Shown: piece after piece, positions 11,600-23,300 of the stretch
Position numbering within the stretch: the first letter of the stretch is position 1
How the letters are laid out: every line of letters begins with the position of its first letter
NCBI GenBank assembly: GCA_026419785.1
Contig: JAODTK010005751.1
Span: forward strand, 114,695 to 178,694
Length of the DNA stretch: 64,000 bases
Source: Sclerodactyla briareus
Lineage: Eukaryota; Echinodermata; Holothuroidea; Dendrochirotida; Sclerodactylidae
Reading direction: 5' to 3'
Translations under genes and position numbers: made by a program
The notes under the pieces: model-generated
What the model was told of the DNA's origin: nothing
Seen by the model: the letters and a program-made list of their open reading frames with translations, nothing else
The model's database searches: none

Positions 11600-12230
11600 C
11601 TTGAGTTGGGAAGAGCTAAGGTTTCTCTTATTCTCAAAAAGGGCAATCGGTCCCTCTTGCAGTTACAGCTATGCCTGGGAGTATCACCAGTGTTGTCTGC
11701 AAGGTGACTGACGGAATCATTCAATCGGGATCATAATACTGAACTACTTCAAACATGGTTTCATTTGAGATCCTCAGCATGGTTGAGGAAAAAAATCATT
11801 CTTGCGCGACCCTAAAATTTGTTGGAATCTATGGTAGATGGAACTTGGGGCATTGACAATGGTAATGCCGTTGACATTTCCTTCCTGAACTTTTAGAGAG
11901 GAACTTTCAGAGATGCCTAATAATTGTCTCTTGTTCAAGTTAGAGATTCTTGGTATTGTTGATAATGTATTCAAGTGGGTCCAAGGGAGGCTTCACAACA
12001 GTTTGTCATCAATGAGCATGCTCCGTCTAGCGGGAAGAGTTCCAAAACCTCTCCCACTCTTTCATATATAAATGGGTTGTGAAATTTGCAAACGACATCA
12101 AAACCGTACCGTGAAGTTGCTTCAAGTGAGGAAGTTGCAATTTCTCATCACCATGTTTGCTCGTTGCACTGCTTGTTCTTATGTTTGGGTATATAACACC
12201 GCTGTGGACCAATAGCAATTTAGATTTCAA
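11600..12230 (+). mobile_element. Decayed LINE reverse-transcriptase fragment
   Basis: Read across shifting frames, the plus strand shows the familiar RT series of CR1/Jockey-like LINEs: an ILKKGNRS block, a QHGF-like segment with a C-rich 'SC' site, then LGIVDNVFKWVQ, then INEHAP, then YINGL and FANDIKT. The catalytic FADD is altered to FAND. Stops and frameshifts are frequent, so it is long dead. No endonuclease or 3' end was identified. Confidence 0.55.
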
Positions 12231-12234
12231 AGAT

Positions 12235-13505
12235 AATGACACCAAAAAAAAAAAACATGGGGAAACTAGAATATAACTGGAAGAACTTTTATTCAACTCT
12301 GGACTGCTTTACAATACGCGACCTCCTGGTAATATTATAACATGTATGCATCCTTTAAAATATAAAATATGTTATTGAGTTATTGCAAAAACCTGTCTTA
12401 AGAGACAGAATACAAAAACCACATGCACCTGTATAACAGCTGGTCTTCCAAAGAATGGACATTTATAAAATAAAAAAAAGTATGCGAACAATAGATTCCT
12501 CAATACAATGAAAAATGAAATGCTTTGTTCAGGAAGTCAGGGAACAGGAGGGGTTGGGGGGGGGGGGGGGGGGAGGGGGGGAGGAGGACGATGTCTTCCC
12601 GATTTGAAAAGGAAGTGATGAACAGGGGGGAGGGGGATCCATGGCCATTTTCAATTCCAACGTTACTGGATTTTTGTTTCCCACTATTTTATCTTGTTTC
12701 TTCCCCCTCTCTCCTTCATTTCCCATTTTTAGCTCTCGATTTGGCCTTTTGTTGCAAGTTTAAGTTTCCAGAAAAATGTTAGTCACACATCAATGAATCA
12801 TGTCTTGAATAATTTTGAGCAATAACACTAGTTGTGTTTGACGTGATGTCATTGTGAGATTTAGTTGACGATAATCTCCTCTGTGACAATTTCTTTAGGC
12901 CCCGAAACTTCTTCACCTGACCGATTTACTGAAGTCCGTTCAGTAATTTAATCAGGATCAAGCCCAAATACATTCCACCTTCCAGGATTTTCCACATCAT
13001 GCCTCTTTGCGACAAAAAACAATGGCGCCGTCCTTCCAAGCACATCAACGTCAGAAGCTGTTGATGTTTTGTACTCTGAAACTACCTCAAAGAAATAATT
13101 TTAGAACTGAGAGCACGTTGTTCTTCAAATGCTGCAACTTTCATGCCATTCAATAGCCCTCAGAGATTCTGGCTTCAGGCTAAATTTGAACCAACCTCAC
13201 CTACATCTATACAAACAACTCTGGGATGAAGACTTTACTATTCTAAAGTTTGTTATAACCACAATGGAAGGCACGAAGGAATAATTTGGAATGTCTATTT
13301 GGATTGCTTTATATATAACCACACATAATAACAATGCTTTGGTACCATTAACCCACTGTAGTCTTCATCACCAAATGCCAGATTTTGTCAGGGTCAAAAA
13401 ACAATGACTTCAAGTACACGTTATATTGATTTGATGGATATTGAATGTCTAATGACACACTTACCCATACAATGCGTGGCAAACAATGTCTATAAGACAG
13501 CATGA
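12235..13505. other. Non-coding, with a G-rich tract at 12556-12590
   Basis: About 35 bases of nearly pure G with a few A and T could form a G-quadruplex. The rest shows no gene. This is probably downstream flank of the minus-strand LRR gene. Confidence 0.4.
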
Positions 13506-13509
13506 GCAC

Positions 13510-13795
13510 CATTTAAAATAGGCGGGGGCGGAGACATGTATGCCTCTTCTACCTAACTGAACTATGTGACACGAGTTACACATATTACATGTGTCAAAAG
13601 AGTACTTATGTAGGAGAGGGGGGGGGGTGGGGGATTCGAGGGCCCTCTTCTACCATACTAAACTATGTGATACATAACTCATGTCAAACAGCATCAGTAG
13701 GACAGGGTAAGCACTAGTTACAAGAGGCAGGGAAGGGGGGGACCTTTATGCCTGTTCTACCAGACAAAACTATGTGACGCATGTTAATATATGGG
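13510..13795 (+). repeat. Tandem repeat, three units of about 100-120 bp
   Basis: Each unit contains a G-rich block, then 'cttctacc', then 'aactatgtgacac' and 'catgtcaaa'. Unit starts are near 13522, 13618 and 13733. The copies differ by many substitutions and small indels, so the array is old. Confidence 0.6.
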
Positions 13796-14006
13796 AAGGA
13801 TACCCTGACCACTGGCTCTTCTCTGATAGCTTGGTGGATGCTGTATGAAGAACAAAGCCGTCCAATTGGAGGTGTGCATATCATGTCACTAAATATCCAC
13901 TTTCGAACAATGTCACATTTCTTCCTGTTTTAAGAAATGACTTCATTAAGTACATAATAGTCATGTGACACAGAGATGCTTAGTTCAGCCATGCCCTGGT
14001 CAGCAT

Positions 14007-14039
14007 CTATTCCTCCAGTTTGCTAACCCACCGGATACA
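14007..14039 (-). CDS. Second copy of the LRR-gene terminal exon
   Basis: On the minus strand, TTTAG precedes 33 bases that read xIRWVSKLEE and then a TAG stop. The same peptide and its following sequence occur at 14274-14306. It is an exon duplication. Its acceptor is weaker, and it lies downstream of the other copy, so it may be an unused relic or an alternative last exon. The duplicated block runs from about 13970 to 14045. Confidence 0.35.
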   Translation of the reverse strand, partial: CIRWVSKLEE

Positions 14040-14273
14040 CTAAATATCCACTTTTGAACAATGTCACATCTGTAACTTCTCTATGTAATGATTATTTTTG
14101 GCAAAAAGGTTATCCGTAAGGCAGGCAGACAGACAGACAAGGCCAATAATAGGACCACTACATCCCTTCTCTCAGCTACATTAGAAACAAAACAAAAAAT
14201 ACTGCTTCAAAACAACACAACCGCCACATCTTAAGACACAGAAATGCTTAGTTCAGCCATGCCCTGGTCAGCA

Positions 14274-14306
14274 TCATTCCTCCAGTTTGCTAACCCACCG
14301 GATCCA
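14274..14306 (-). CDS. LRR gene exon 9 (terminal)
   Basis: The acceptor CAATCAG is followed by WIRWVSKLEE and a TGA stop. It joins in phase 0 to exon 8, which ends YLQ. A duplicate of this exon lies 267 bases downstream. The exon is short, so the call rests on phase, the stop and duplication of the block. Confidence 0.4.
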   Translation of the reverse strand, partial: WIRWVSKLEE

Positions 14307-17300
14307 CTGATTGCCACCTCATCAAACAGTTAGATGTGAACATTGGTATTATGTCCAGCAGAGTGCCTCTAATAAAGAGGAGGTCATAATGACCCCCTGG
14401 TATCATGGTCAATTCTGAGTAGCAAGCTCTCCCTTCAGAAGAATAACAATCGTATGCTATACCTTCCGGAATGAAAACCTGGGAAATTGTTAGCGGGACC
14501 TATCAAGGTCTAGTATTTAACCTTGGAGAGGCCGAAAAGTAGATAGTGAGGTCATAAACAACTACTTGGGGCCAGCTGTTGGAGGGGTTAGTAGGGGGCC
14601 ATGCTGTGGGAGGGGTTAGTAGGGGGGCCTGTCTGTTGGAGGGGTAGGAAAAGCCATGTTGTTAGAGTGTGGTACTAGAGGAGTCATGTTGTCAAAGGGG
14701 TACTAGGGGTCTTGTTGTGGGGGAGGAGGGGGGGGGGCAAGGGTCATGTGTTGAGGAGCACTAGGGGACACTCGTAAAAGGGTAGCTAGGGGCTAGGGTT
14801 GTTTGAGGGGTACTAGGGGATCCATTCTGGTCATAGGGGTACCATGTTGTTAGAGGGGTATCATGAGTCATGTGGTTTGTGGGGTATTAGGAGAATATTG
14901 TAAAAGTTAGGGTATAGGTGGCCATGTTGTTGGAGGGGTACTAGGGGACCATTCTGTCAAAGGGGTACTAGGGGCCATGTTGCTCGCTGGAGGAGTATCA
15001 GGAGTCCTGTGGTTTAAGGGGGTACTAGAGACGCATTTTGTGTAGGGATAATAGGGGCCATGTTGCTGGAGGAGTATTAGGGGACCATTTTGTCAAAGGG
15101 GTACTAGGGGCCATGTGTTGGAAGGGATTTAGGGGTCATGGTGGTTTTGAGGGGTACTAGGGGACCATTTTGTATTATGGGTACTAGGGGGGCAGTTGTG
15201 GGGGGTATTAGAGTGCCATGCTATTGGAGGAGTAAGAGCAACTTAATTGGAGGGGTACTAAGGGGCAATGTTGTAAGAGTACTAGTTCAGCTGCTGGTAC
15301 ACTTCCTGGTCCATTCTAAGAACTCGCCCGTGTCAAGATTCCTTGCCATCATTAGTCGGGTCTGCACTGGGTATGTTGTTACACAGGACTCATTCCAATC
15401 AGACACTCCTGCGGAGAGAAAAAGGGAAAAAAGAAAAAAAGATAATTGGCTGGCTAAGAAGAGACGAAGATCATGTCCTGAGGAAAGCACCTTGAATTTC
15501 AAGTGGCGGAGCAAGAAAGCGGGGACGGCCAAGGTCCAAGGATGACATGGAAGAGGTCAGGTAGAGGAGGATACCAGAAAGTTGGCCTTGAGAAGGACGG
15601 CCTCAGCAACAATCACGCGAGATGGAGAGATGCATTAGGGCGGTTGCTGTCAGTGTAAGGTGTATCCGGCCACCCCCGGATTGAAACTGTAAGATGACGA
15701 GACCAGAAAGCCAGAAAGCCAAAAGGCTCAGTGGATCTCCGTGACTGTTTTCTCTGTCACCTATAAGCCACACAACGGACAAATGGGTATTGTACCAGCT
15801 CATTATGGGCAACATAACGTCTGGACAATTTGCCTCCATTTCCCAAACCCTATAGGATTCCTGTCCCTTGGTAGAAAGCTACACACACTAAATTTCAAGT
15901 TTTCAGACTTTGAACTCAGCTACCTCAGATGACCTCTGACCTTGACCCCAAAACCCTAGGGTTTAATTTACGTCATCATGGGGAACACCCAAACATTTGA
16001 CTTCATTCAGCCAGGAGGGGTCGAGTTTAACGTGTTTCAAGCCAAAATTGGCCAAAATATTGACACTTTTCACAATTTTTTTTTGTTTTGGGTTGGGCCA
16101 AAATTCACTCCGACCTATACCCAAAACAATAGGGTTTCCTGTACTCCCCATCAGAAGCCTACACACCTAATTTCAACCTGATCCGACCAACCGTACTGGC
16201 CTTATCGTGTTTACAAGGTTTCAGACTTTGACCTCTGGTGACCTCAGATGACCTCTGACCTGACCCAAAAACAATAGGGTTCATGCACTCATCATGGGGA
16301 ACACACATACTATTGGCCAAAATATCGACTTTTCAAATTTTATTTTTTACCAAAATTTACCTCCGACCTGAACCAAAATCAATAGGGTTCATGTACCCCC
16401 CCCCCCTACTCATGTACTCATCATGGGGAACACACATACCAAGTATGAGCTTCATCCATCTGGGTGGGGTCGAGTTATCGTGTTTACAAGCCAAAATTGG
16501 CCAAAATTTCTAATTTTCACAAATTTCTATTTTCGACCAAAATTCACCCCCGACCTGAAACCAAAAAACAATAGGGTTCCTGTACTCTCCATAAGAAAGC
16601 TTCATACCAAGTTTCAACTTGATCGGACCAAAACCATTCTGGACTTATCATGTTTACAAGTTTTCATACTTTGACCTCTGGTGACCTCAGATGACCTCTG
16701 ACCTGACCCAAAAACAATAGGGTTCATGCACTCATCATGGGGAACACACATACCAAGTATGAGCCTGACCTACCAGGACCTGATCAAGTTATCGTGTTTA
16801 CAAGCTGGGCGTCACACACACACACACACACACGACGTGACTGCATAGATTCCTCTGAATGAAAAAGACATATTGGGTAGTTGATATTTGGTACTAGTAC
16901 ATTCAACCATAAGGATAGAGGTGGGCCTCAGTTGAATTTTTCCTTTACAAAGTATGTGTCAAAGAGATTTCTACACTATACCAGTACCAGCTGTATGTAC
17001 TGCTGTGAGTGATGACTGCTGATTTTGTTTGTTACCTGGGTGTGCAACTGGCTCAGCATGGCAGGCATGTAGCTGGTTCTTTCAGTATTATTCGTTCCTC
17101 ACAAAATTGCCCGTTGCCCGAAATATGGCAAAACACCTTGGGACCGACTTGCATTTCCAGCCCATTGATGCCACCAATCGCTCAAATGTGAGGGATTTTT
17201 TCAATGATATAATTGCCAAGCAGAGGATCAAACCCATTTGAAGCCTGGCAAGGTGACCGAGGCCTGGATACTGCAACATTTGACAGCTGCGAATCCTTCA

Positions 17301-20300
17301 CCACTTAATATGGGGGTGGAGGTAATAACAAGCCAGAGGTCAACTTGCAAAATACCTACCCCTTGTCTCTGCTCCAATCCCTCGCACTAAGGGCTGAGCA
17401 AGAAGGCAACATTGTGGACCATTTTTGAAGTCTTTTGTATGACCCAGGCCGACGCTCCACCAATTGTGCCAACCACCCTACGGGATTGGGACCACGGTAC
17501 TCCAGTTATTTCTTCTTCCATGGTAGACTTTCCGAGCAAGGTAACCAAACCAATTTAAGGCCAAGCAAGGGTGCAGACCTGGATACTGCACCTTATTGTC
17601 ACTGCAAATCCCTTCCCCAGGTACGCAGAAAAAGGCATTATGGTGTATGTGGGGGGTATTGTCATGACAGGCATATGGCAACTTGCAAATTTGCCTACCG
17701 CCTCGTTTGTTCCCTAAGCAATCCAGTTGGGAGACCTGTTGACCTTGCTCGGAAAAATCAAATCGCATTCAGGACATCAGCATTAACAGTTTTTCGAGGA
17801 ACATAAACCCTGCTCAAAGATCGTGATACGTGGCGGCGATTGATCACTGACATGTCGGATAGACTATACCAACCTCTACTACTACCGTTTGTCCCTGCTC
17901 CAATCCCTCATATGCTGACAACCAGCAGGAGGCAACAGGTCTATTTTAGAGTCTTGGTATAACCCGACTGTGATTTGAACCTTGGGGGGCAGGCGCTCTA
18001 CCCACTCTCAATCACTTTCTGTCTTACTACGGCATACAGCACTATTCAATCAACAGCTCATAATTCTTTCACCAAGTACACTGGGAAATAGGCCCCTTTC
18101 TGGTGGTACCTTAATGTGTGGGTGGAGGTTATAACAAGCAGACCCAAAACTTGTAACTTTTTTTTTTCTGCTTCCAATCCCACATCTGAGGCCTAGCGAA
18201 AGGCAATAGGTACCCATTTTTTAGGTCTTTTGGCATGACTCGACATGGGATTGGAACCCCGATTTCCCCAGGTGGCAGCCAAATCTCACCTACCCGACTG
18301 TGCGCCACTCAAGGATATCAACGGATGTGTAGTTGTATACCTGTAAGTAGTTAATAGCAGCAGTGGTGATCTTATTGCAGCCAGACACATAGAAGCATTC
18401 CAGATCAGGGCAGCTTGTTGCCCGGGCGAACACCTCTTGGTGTCCGTGGCGTGTTGATGCCGGATAAGACCACTCCAGGAGGGGGCAGCACCTCGCCAGC
18501 CTCTATCCCACTCGTGTCGTGACTGGGAGAAAACGACAGTGGGACTGTAGTGTGTGTATATCTATCACTAGGCAGTAGTGTTAGGCATAGACATGAGAGA
18601 GCAGATGCACGAATCCCCCCCCCCCCGCCCCCCGCAAAAAAAAAAAATCTTCGACGAGTTGAGACGCTCCATACTAAGAAGATTCGCATGGTAACACAGA
18701 ATCTACTTGTCCTTAGATTTGCGTTTGGTTCTGGTACATACATATGGCGGGGAGTGGGTTTTTCTTCACTAACAATTAATGGAAGCTTCCAATTTGGATT
18801 TTCGACAATTTTCTTAAAGGGTATTCCCCAAATACTGGAACGATGGAACTCCTGAAAACGAAAATATTCTTGGTAAATGTTTCAGTGATTCAGTGCTATA
18901 ATACATTGATTATGTACCTGCATGGGAAAAATGTTTCATATGATTTGAGTCAAATAACAGACACCCCTGCGGTGAAGTTTGCACGATTTTCTGACTAGAC
19001 CTGGACAGGGCCATGTAACAGTTATGCGCAAATCAGCCACTTTTGGCAAACGTCAGATTGTGAATGTTCGGACTTGTGAAGCCTGTGACCTCTCAACCGA
19101 GGGTTCAGGGAGAAAATGTGTCAGAACTTACTGGATCTGAGCCCTGTGAGCAGCTTTTGAGAGAAAGAATGCTGAGCTGTGGGAGGTTGTTTACTTACTG
19201 AGTGAGCACTTCATCATCCCCCTGAGCGCCAGGACAGGCTCAGGGTCTACTCCTGGAGGTTGACGCACCTCCGCGCTATCAGGCGGAGGTGTCGTAGGAA
19301 AGCTGTGAACATAAATACCGATGAACCCTAGGAGCAGAGAAAAAGAGCTGTAATTTGCCGATGTATATTTTTACTAGTTTTGCACCCCCAAGGGTTATCA
19401 GCTTTTCAGTGGACTGATCTGTCGAGATAATCGTTTCCAATGAAGATAACAGAGATTGTAATGTGGAGAATAGAAAACTTTATCTATAGGTCCAAACCCA
19501 TTTTCAATACGATGTTCCTTGTGAGTTTATTTTGCCTCAAAGTTAGGTCCATTATGCAGAAGAAAATGGGAGAATCCCAAGGCACAATAACCATGATTCA
19601 CCCTTTGGACCCCCGGGGGCCGTCATATATTTCATTGTTTCATTTTGTTTGAATAAGTCACTTTAGCATAAGTACTGTTGGTTTTTCTCTCACCAAAGTA
19701 TCATCAACACCTACCAACCCCTACCAGCAATCCTCCCCAATAGACTAAAAATGCTTTTCCGAAGTAAAAATAATGTGTGAATTTTTTCAAGTGAAAACCA
19801 AATTGTTTGCAGGGTTGTGCAAGTTTAACTAATTTTATTATTGCCATGATGGAATGCTTTTCATTCTTGCACAATACCATGCTCAAACTTCAAAGGACTG
19901 TACCTCTGTAATGGAAAGTCGTACATGAAACTCCCAGTTTGGACTTGACGCACTCGTTTTTCTCTCTTTCTAATTCATCCTGCAGTTGTCTTCTAAACAA
20001 AGCTGAACTAAATTCAACAAACAAATGCAGACACAGGAGTATTCACATTCATTTAGAGCAGTGATACCTGCTGAAACTAGTACATTTTTATAACGAACCA
20101 ACATTATCCAGGTTCATTGTACCAACAAGATGAATCAAAACGAAAAAAGTGCATACATGCAGAAATAGCGAAGAAATATGAATCGGGGTTCAGTAATCCT
20201 CGTCACCTGATCCTTAAAGGAAGCAGAATTTTTGACGACGAGAACTTGGGTTCACTGAGTCTCTATTGGGACACAAAAATCACTAAGTTGGAGAGAAATG

Positions 20301-23300
20301 TTGAGGTAATTCATTTTATAGAATGAATATGGTGGAAAGTGTCTGGTAGTGGCCACCTTTCATGATAGGCAGGGGATTATCAGTGGCTGACTCTACTGAC
20401 TCCAAGCCCACATGAGGCCACTCGTTAGGTGGCCCTAAACTACATCTCACTCATTTGCATTACTCAATAAACCTATACTTTGCTTCACCCAAATTTCCCA
20501 TGGAAATGTGAATCACCAAAACCCCAAATTTAGAAATGCATCTCTAATCCTAGATTTGGAGATATATCACCACGTTTCAGAATTACCAGTCCCAAAATCC
20601 AGTGGAAGTATTAGGAAATATTTTTGGAAGGAAATTCTCTATAAGGAAAATGTTCTAGGAGGGCTGTGTAAAATTCAAGAAGGACCTAAGGGACCTCAAA
20701 CTCAGAACATTCTTACACGCGGCCTGTGGGCAGCCAAGAGAACAGTCACTTCATTCATCAAAACCTCCTACTGCCCAGGGTTGGAATACCAACTTACGCA
20801 ATCCTGCTAGGAATAGTCGCAATCAATGTCAACATTTATGTCAACATTACATTGTTGGCTATACAGAACATTACATATAGAATGAACACTGCCAAACCCC
20901 ACGTGACAATGCATCTCCACAATTGCAAATGCCAAGATGGGTTACAACATTACCAAATGTGAAGCGGATCACAAAATTACCAATGGCAAATTTGTACAAC
21001 CACACTCCCAATCGTAAAGATACATCATCACATCTCAGAATGGAAGTTGTAGCCCACACTCCATTTACCAAGATGTATCCCTCCATTCCACAATTCAATA
21101 TCACCACATTCATTATCAATACTATGAATAACAGTATCTCAAATGAGAAGATATGGATCATCACATTTCCAAATGTGAAAATGTACATACCACCAAATTT
21201 AAAGAATGAATGGTGGGTCACCACATTCCTGAATGTGTAAATATACCATCACCAGATCCCAGCATGCAAACAAGGAAGGATCAGCAGAACCTTGAAATAG
21301 TGTAAAGATTATTCATCACCACAATCATGAATGTCAAGACGCACTGCCACTTCCTATAATGTGAGGTTGCTCCACTACGTTACAAAATGTGAAGATGGAT
21401 CCACTGTAACTTCAAAAATTAGATTAATACTCACATCCCTGAATGTGAAAATAACCACCATCACATTCCAAAATGTGAAGATAATACTCACATCCGTGAA
21501 TGTGGAAATGTCCACCATCACATTCCCAAAATGTGAAGATTGATACTCACATCCCTGATTGTGGAACTGTCCACCATCACATTCCCAAAATGTGAAGATA
21601 ATACTCACATCCCTGAATGTGGAAATGTCCACCATCAGATTCCCAAAATGTGAAGATTCATACTCACATCCCTGAATGTGGAAACGTCCACTATCACATT
21701 CCCAAAATGTGAAGATAATACTCACATCCCTGAATGTGGAAATGCATTTACACATTACCAAATGTGAAGATGAATCATCACATTCCTAAATTTGGAAATG
21801 TGTCATCACCACATGCTCCCTATTTTTGAATAGATTCTTCTACAGTTATGATCCATTAATGCAGTTCGAGAGGAAGCCCCAAACTACATCATCTTATACT
21901 CACATCTTTGCAGCCACTGAAGCTCATGACTCGCATCCTTCTGGCTCTCTCTTCATTCTCCAACAGATTCTTGAGAGGTTTGCCCTCAACCCTGAAGCAG
22001 AGGTCAAGGCTCAGACACTCCAAGTTGTGACAGTATTTGACCACAGGCTTGAGGCACTGGTCATCGAAGAGTAGATGACAGCCGCCAAAGTTCAAACTGA
22101 CTAGATTGTGACCAATCTCCTTCAGCATCTATGACATGTGAGATAGGTAGAGAAGGTCAAGTGAAATTACTTATGACATGTGAGGGAGGAGATTTTGACA
22201 GATCTGATGGATTCACTGACAAAAAGCTATGTAGAAGTCCTTCCAATATACTGTAGGTCCCTGCTCCAAGTTACAATACAAGCACTTGGTATTTTTCCTC
22301 TTTGATATAACAGTATGCATGAAACTGTTAACAAACATGTAGTCCCAAAGAAGGCTGAAAATGTAACAAACTAAAAGTGTGTGTTCTCAAATCACTGGTT
22401 GTTTCTGTTAGGTAGTTTGTTCGTTTCAACATTCTCTTCTGGAACAGCAGAATCTGATGCATCATAGAGATGACTCTATTCTGCCAGTGTTTCACATATG
22501 AACATCTCTAACCAGTGTCCAGTCCCACTTTGAAATTCATTTGGACTGAATGCTGCAATGTCCAAGTGTGACTAGATAAACGGAATCTGCTAGAAAATTT
22601 GCAGATAGGACACACTACTTGACAGATTCTGTCAGATTCGATTCTGTGCAAACCAATTCCCATGACGGTTCAGACCAAATAAAATTTCCATGACCTTCTC
22701 TATGACATCTCGCACAGAATCATCAACTGAACATCAAAAAAAAAAGGCCAAGCACCAACAGCAAACACTGTGAGGCAGTGCCAACATCACTTCATGAAAT
22801 TTCCATGACTTTTCCATGACTCACGACTTCCACTGAATGCCTAAATCTTATCCAGGCCTGGATTTTCTTTGATGAAATTCCAGGACTTTTCCAGGTTTTC
22901 CCAGACCGCATCAATACAAAAAAAAAAGAACCCGGGTTTGACACCATGCCCCCGTTCTTAATTCAGACTAAGATGGACAACATCCATAAGGTTCCCATGA
23001 ATGACCGCCTCCATTTAACCCACATGTCCTACATCTCCACCGGAGTTCTTGAAAATCCAACCATTTTAATTTTGCATGAATTATGCAATTAGACTTCGCA
23101 ATAGCATAATTTCATACGTTGAAGCTATCCATTCGTGGTACCTGACTATTCGTTAACTGTTACAGCCAGGATCACCGTAGCTCCTATTGTTTCGTCCCCG
23201 TAGTCTTCCTAACGGCTCAACATTAAATACATCTACTAGGGTGATTACCCTACTTACCAGTGCTGGTGTATCAAAATCTAATCAAATCGGTCCGCCCAAC

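Noticed and set aside
12525-12782. Glycine-rich frame
   Set aside because: The glycines are the translation of a G homopolymer.
15138-15545. 135-codon plus-strand frame with a basic tail
   Set aside because: It begins in the G-rich minisatellite and has no domain. The basic tail alone is weak evidence.
21375-21761. 128-codon minus-strand frame with internal repeats
   Set aside because: It is the translation of the 65-bp minisatellite. The periodic peptide is a by-product of the array.
21380-21790. CRISPR-like spacing of repeats
   Set aside because: The 'spacers' are also repeated, and this is a eukaryotic intron. It is a minisatellite.
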